DNA of 9,035 bases from Planctomycetales bacterium. Its GTDB lineage: Bacteria; Planctomycetota; Phycisphaerae; SM23-33. Under the pieces are notes generated by a model that saw only the letters and a program-made list of their open reading frames with translations, was not told the origin of the DNA and made no database searches. The stretch is taken from the NCBI GenBank assembly GCA_030631085.1, contig DAOVLV010000051.1:1-9035 (forward strand). Direction: 5' to 3'. A program made the translations under genes and the position numbers. Shown piece by piece: positions 6,730 to 9,035 of this stretch (positions within the stretch are counted from its first letter, which is position 1; the number at the start of each line of letters is the position of its first letter).

Positions 6730-6920
6730 CGCTCTAGTAGTCCGTCACGCCTCATAATTTGACTTCGGTTTGTGTTTTCGACACAGAGATACCAAAAATA
6801 CCAGAGATTCGGAGAAGAAAGAATACATTTTTTATCTCCATTCCTCTGCATCTCTGTGTCGCAATACCTTTGTCGCAATCCTGGAACCAACAAATTCAGG
6901 CTTGACAGACCACTAGAGCG
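6730..6920. mobile_element. MITE-like element with about 30-bp imperfect terminal inverted repeats
   Basis: The left end (6730-6761) and the inverted right end (6920-6891) both begin CGCTCTAGT and continue in parallel. They match at 20 of the first 23 bases, then after a 2-base length difference share ATTTG. Inside lies a second inverted repeat, so the whole 191 bases can fold on itself. No open reading frame of its own is visible. This architecture fits a non-autonomous miniature element or a large REP-type palindrome mobilised in trans. No target-site duplication is evident next to the ends as drawn, so the exact boundaries are uncertain. The right end contains the stop codon of the URO-D-family gene and the left end stops 9 bases from the GNAT start codon. 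Confidence 0.7.
6779..6861. repeat. Internal imperfect hairpin of the ACACAGAG type
   Basis: CGACACAGAGAT (6779-6790) is perfectly repeated in inverse at 6850-6861. Further in, CAGAG-ATTC-GGAGA (6802-6815) pairs with TCTCC-ATTC-CTCTG (6835-6848), the two ATTC tracts forming an internal loop. The left arm carries an 11-base bulge. A 9-base direct repeat, TGTCGCAAT, occurs at 6857-6865 and 6871-6879. The arms resemble in style the palindrome near 174-239, though the units differ (ACAGAG versus CACAAAG). Confidence 0.8.
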
Positions 6921-7929
6921 GCTTTCTGGCTTCGTCGAACAGGGCGAGCATGTTCTCCAGCGGTACGTCGGCTTGGATGGTAATGCCCGGCTCGAGGATG
7001 TACCCGCCTCCGGCGCCCATCCTGTCCTTGAGTCTCCTGACCTCGTCGCGGATTTGCTGCAGCGTGCCGCTCGGCAGCAGGTCCTGCGTCCCCAACCCGC
7101 CGCAAAGCGTCAGGTCCCGCCCGAAGTCCTGCTTGATCCGGTAGATGTCCATCGCCTCCGGTTGGATCGGGTTGAGGATGTCCACCCCGACTTCTATCAT
7201 GTCGGGGATGATCGGGGTGATGTTGCCGCAACTGTGGTGGAAGGTGTAACGGTTGTGCTTCCTGGCCAGTCCGTAAATCTCGGCCAGCAGCGGTTTAATA
7301 AGCCTTCGCCAGTCCTGCGGCGAGATGATCATCGCCTTCTGCGTGCCGTAGTCGTCGCTCAGCGCGACGCCGTCAAATTCAAACCGCTCGAAGAGTATCT
7401 CCATCGTCGCCAGGAGGTAATCCGCTATGCCCCGCAGCAGTTCTTCGACGAAACGCCGGTTCAATGCCACGTCCAGGAGGATGTTCTCCATGCCGCGAAT
7501 GAACGTAGCCCGCTCCCAGAGGTCGCCGACCCAGATAATGGTGAAGTGTTCCTTGTTGGCCCGGCACCACGGGCCGAGGTGCTCGAAATGGTATTCGGCC
7601 GCGGGGTCGGGGAAGATGTAGTTGGACAGGTCCGCCTCGGCAAGCGCCGGGCCAACGGGAGAGCCGAGGTCAATGTCGCTGTTTGCCCAGACCACACCGA
7701 ACTCGTCGCTGGTCGTCCGTCCGTATTCGGCAGGGGAGGCATAGAGAGGCCTGATACTATTGCACCCCGACATTCGAATCGGAAAGCCCAGTGCCTCTTC
7801 AACATCGTCAGTTCCGTAGTGTTTCTGTAAGGCCGCTGTCGCCGGCGGGGAGAGCGTAGCGTTATAGGGAACGGCATCGGTCTGCTTGTGGGCAACAGTC
7901 TCCTTTATCCAGTCCCGGTCTCTGCACAT
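6913..7929 (-). CDS. Uroporphyrinogen decarboxylase/cobalamin methyltransferase-family protein (URO-D fold)
   Basis: The 338-residue protein has the TIM-barrel layout of the URO-D superfamily. Visible landmarks are DEFGVVW (75-81), DDYGTQ (192-197), an HHSCGN box (231-236), the following IIPDMIEVGVDILNPIQPEA segment, LCGGLGTQ and a C-terminal GGGYILEPGITIQADVP. The H-x-C pair in HSCG (H232, C234) matches the start of the zinc site of MtaA/MtbA-type methyltransferases that move methyl groups between corrinoid proteins and thiols. The rest of the site is not evident, and the classical N-terminal arginine motif of true HemE is not seen. It is therefore more likely a methyltransferase-like or uncharacterised family member than a heme enzyme. 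No corrinoid protein is adjacent. AGGAGG lies 13 bases before the ATG, a long spacing, with AGG also about 4 bases upstream. Its final codons and TAG come from the end of the neighbouring inverted-repeat element. Confidence 0.85.
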   Translation of the reverse strand: MCRDRDWIKETVAHKQTDAVPYNATLSPPATAALQKHYGTDDVEEALGFPIRMSGCNSIRPLYASPAEYGRTTSDEFGVVWANSDIDLGSPVGPALAEADLSNYIFPDPAAEYHFEHLGPWCRANKEHFTIIWVGDLWERATFIRGMENILLDVALNRRFVEELLRGIADYLLATMEILFERFEFDGVALSDDYGTQKAMIISPQDWRRLIKPLLAEIYGLARKHNRYTFHHSCGNITPIIPDMIEVGVDILNPIQPEAMDIYRIKQDFGRDLTLCGGLGTQDLLPSGTLQQIRDEVRRLKDRMGAGGGYILEPGITIQADVPLENMLALFDEARKPL

Positions 7930-8057
7930 CTTGCCTGCTTAGCCTCCTGCTCAACACAAGAAGAACAAGTATTGGCAACAGTACTGTACTCTATCGCATC
8001 CTGCATCAGAACACCCGTGGGCCTCCTCCGCAAGGGAGTGCACCAAAAAAGTGGCAC

Positions 8058-8117
8058 TAGTCCCTGGTCCTGCCGTAGGCATCCCGCTGAAGGCGTCCCT
8101 TCGGGACTACGGGACTA
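8058..8117 (-). terminator. Nested stem-loops at the end of the isocitrate dehydrogenase gene
   Basis: GTCCC-TTC-GGGAC (8095-8107) is a perfect hairpin whose outer base is in the stop codon at 8107-8109. Around it, CCGTAG (8073-8078) can pair with CTACGG (8107-8112), or TAGTCCC (8058-8064) with GGGACTA (8111-8117); these are mutually exclusive. A T-rich tract is not immediately downstream on the minus strand (the nearest is CTTTTTTGG at about 8044-8052), so a Rho-independent terminator is uncertain and a stabilising or Rho-related structure is as likely. The rest of the 177-base gap to 7930 holds no gene that I can support. Confidence 0.4.
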
Positions 8118-9035
8118 TCTTCTCGATAATCGCGTCGGCCATTTGGCTGGTGCCGACGGCGGAGGGGTCGTCGCGGTTGGGTTTCATGTCATATGTTACG
8201 GATTTACCTTCGGCGATAACGGCTGCGACGGCTGCCTCGAGGTTGTCGCCGGCTGCCCGCTCGCCGAGGTGCCGGAGCATCAGGACGCCCGAAAGTATCA
8301 ATGCCGTTGGATTGACCTTGTTGAGGCCCTTGTATTTGGGGGCCGAGCCGTGTGTGGCTTCGAATACGGCTCCGTTGTCGCCGATGTTCGCGCCCGGAGC
8401 CACGCCAAGCCCGCCGGCAAGACCGGCGCAGAGGTCCGAAACAATATCGCCGTAGAGATTCGGCAGGACGATTACGTCGTAAAGTTCGGGCTTCTGAACC
8501 AGTTGCATGCACATATTATCGACCAGCCTCTCTTCGTATTCGACGTCTGTGTAATCCCTGGCGACCTGTTCAGCCACTTCCTTAAACAGGCCGTCGGAGA
8601 ATTTCATAATGTTGGCCTTGTGGACAGCCGTAACTTTTTTCCTGCCGTTGGCGCGTGCGTAATCGAAGGCGAAGCGGACGATCCGATCGGAATTTTCAAC
8701 GCTGATTGGCTTGATGGACACGCCGGTGGTGGCTGGGCCGGTTTTAATTTTCTTGTCTGTCGATAGGCGATTGATCGCTTCGATAACCTCTGCCGTTGCG
8801 GGCAGGCCCTTCTCGAACTCCACGCCGGCGTAGAGGTCTTCGGTGTTCTCGCGGACGACGACGAGGTCGATGTTGTCGTACTTACTGCGGACGCCGGGGT
8901 AGGACTTGCAGGGGCGGAGGCAGGCGTACAGGTCGAGCGTCTGCCGCAGCAGGACGTTGACCGACCGGAAGCCCTTGCCGATTGGCGTTGTAACGGGGGC
9001 CTTGAGTGTCGCGTCGGTGTTGCGGACGGACTCGA
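8107..9035 (-). CDS. icd: Isocitrate dehydrogenase, N-terminus cut by the window edge
   Basis: The frame is open from the right edge to a TAG at 8107-8109, giving 308 residues that lack roughly the first 60. It catalyses oxidative decarboxylation of isocitrate to 2-oxoglutarate. The fragment begins near KAPVTTPIGKGFRSVNVLLR, containing the S-x-N-x-x-x-R substrate motif, then LYACLRP and VVVRENTEDLYAGVEF. VTAVHKANIM (134-143 of the visible part) holds the catalytic Lys, and NLYGDIVSD (192-200) the metal-binding Asp residues. HGSAPKYKGLNKVNP follows. These match isocitrate dehydrogenase more closely than isopropylmalate dehydrogenase. The Lys-Tyr in APKY (visible residues 233-234), a Val seven positions after the Lys, and a later VTYD correspond to E. 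coli K344, Y345, V351 and Y391, which favour NADP over NAD. The remaining determinant (R395) is not obviously present, so cofactor use is inferred. The gene appears to be independent of the URO-D-family gene, 177 bases away. Confidence 0.93.
   Translation of the reverse strand, partial: ESVRNTDATLKAPVTTPIGKGFRSVNVLLRQTLDLYACLRPCKSYPGVRSKYDNIDLVVVRENTEDLYAGVEFEKGLPATAEVIEAINRLSTDKKIKTGPATTGVSIKPISVENSDRIVRFAFDYARANGRKKVTAVHKANIMKFSDGLFKEVAEQVARDYTDVEYEERLVDNMCMQLVQKPELYDVIVLPNLYGDIVSDLCAGLAGGLGVAPGANIGDNGAVFEATHGSAPKYKGLNKVNPTALILSGVLMLRHLGERAAGDNLEAAVAAVIAEGKSVTYDMKPNRDDPSAVGTSQMADAIIEKIVP

Noticed and set aside
6902..6907. TTGACA on the plus strand, resembling a -35 box
   Set aside because: No matching -10 box or plus-strand gene follows; it lies within the right terminal repeat of the inverted-repeat element.
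6772..7830. Long plus-strand open frame of 352 codons
   Set aside because: It lies opposite the URO-D-family gene and part of the repeat element, has no recognisable domain, and its composition is what the complement of a GC-rich gene gives.
7978..7987. Perfect 10-base palindrome ACAGTACTGT upstream of the URO-D-family gene
   Set aside because: It could be an operator, but a single short palindrome without promoter boxes or a known regulator site is not enough to call one.
7888..8766. Plus-strand open frame of 292 codons
   Set aside because: Antisense to the isocitrate dehydrogenase gene, with no family motifs and no ribosome site; the minus-strand protein is unambiguous.

Overview
The window reads as a piece of a Gram-negative bacterial chromosome, with every supported gene on the minus strand. 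Lipid A and ADP-heptose genes imply an LPS-bearing outer membrane. The lipoprotein with terpene-cyclase-type repeats, the DUF1015 gene, the URO-D/methyltransferase-family gene, the weak ribosome sites and the purine-rich palindromic repeats together recall anaerobic Planctomycetota (Phycisphaerae or Sedimentisphaerales-like). That placement is inference from gene content only.

Layout from left to right. At 1-161 is the 5' end of a DUF1015-family gene running off the window. A 66-bp palindrome (174-239) separates it from a 420-residue lipoprotein with prenyltransferase/squalene-cyclase-like repeats (248-1510). At 1678-2177 is an overlapping pair of small genes, a DUF2283 protein and a 103-residue uncharacterised protein, arranged like a toxin-antitoxin module. 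At 2253-6720 is a compact five-gene run, read right to left as GNAT acetyltransferase, lpxK, hldE, gmhA, gmhB. It covers the lipid A 4'-kinase and all three enzymes from sedoheptulose 7-phosphate to ADP-D-glycero-beta-D-manno-heptose. The HldD epimerase and lipid A/core transferases are not in the window. At 6730-6920 lies a non-coding element with about 30-bp imperfect terminal inverted repeats and an internal hairpin. It abuts the operon leader and supplies the stop codon of the next gene. At 6913-7929 is a uroporphyrinogen-decarboxylase/cobalamin-methyltransferase-fold protein. At 8107-9035 is an isocitrate dehydrogenase lacking its N-terminus at the window edge.

The central operon is the functional core: LpxK phosphorylates the lipid A disaccharide, while GmhA, HldE and GmhB make the activated heptose for the inner core. 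The GmhB here is unusual in carrying a C-terminal two-helix membrane module and in having mostly lost the zinc-loop cysteines. The flanking genes look like ordinary independent units. I found no CRISPR array, tRNA, rRNA, complete transposase or origin. No stretch longer than 200 bases lacks a gene; the largest gap (6721-6912) is almost wholly the inverted-repeat element.
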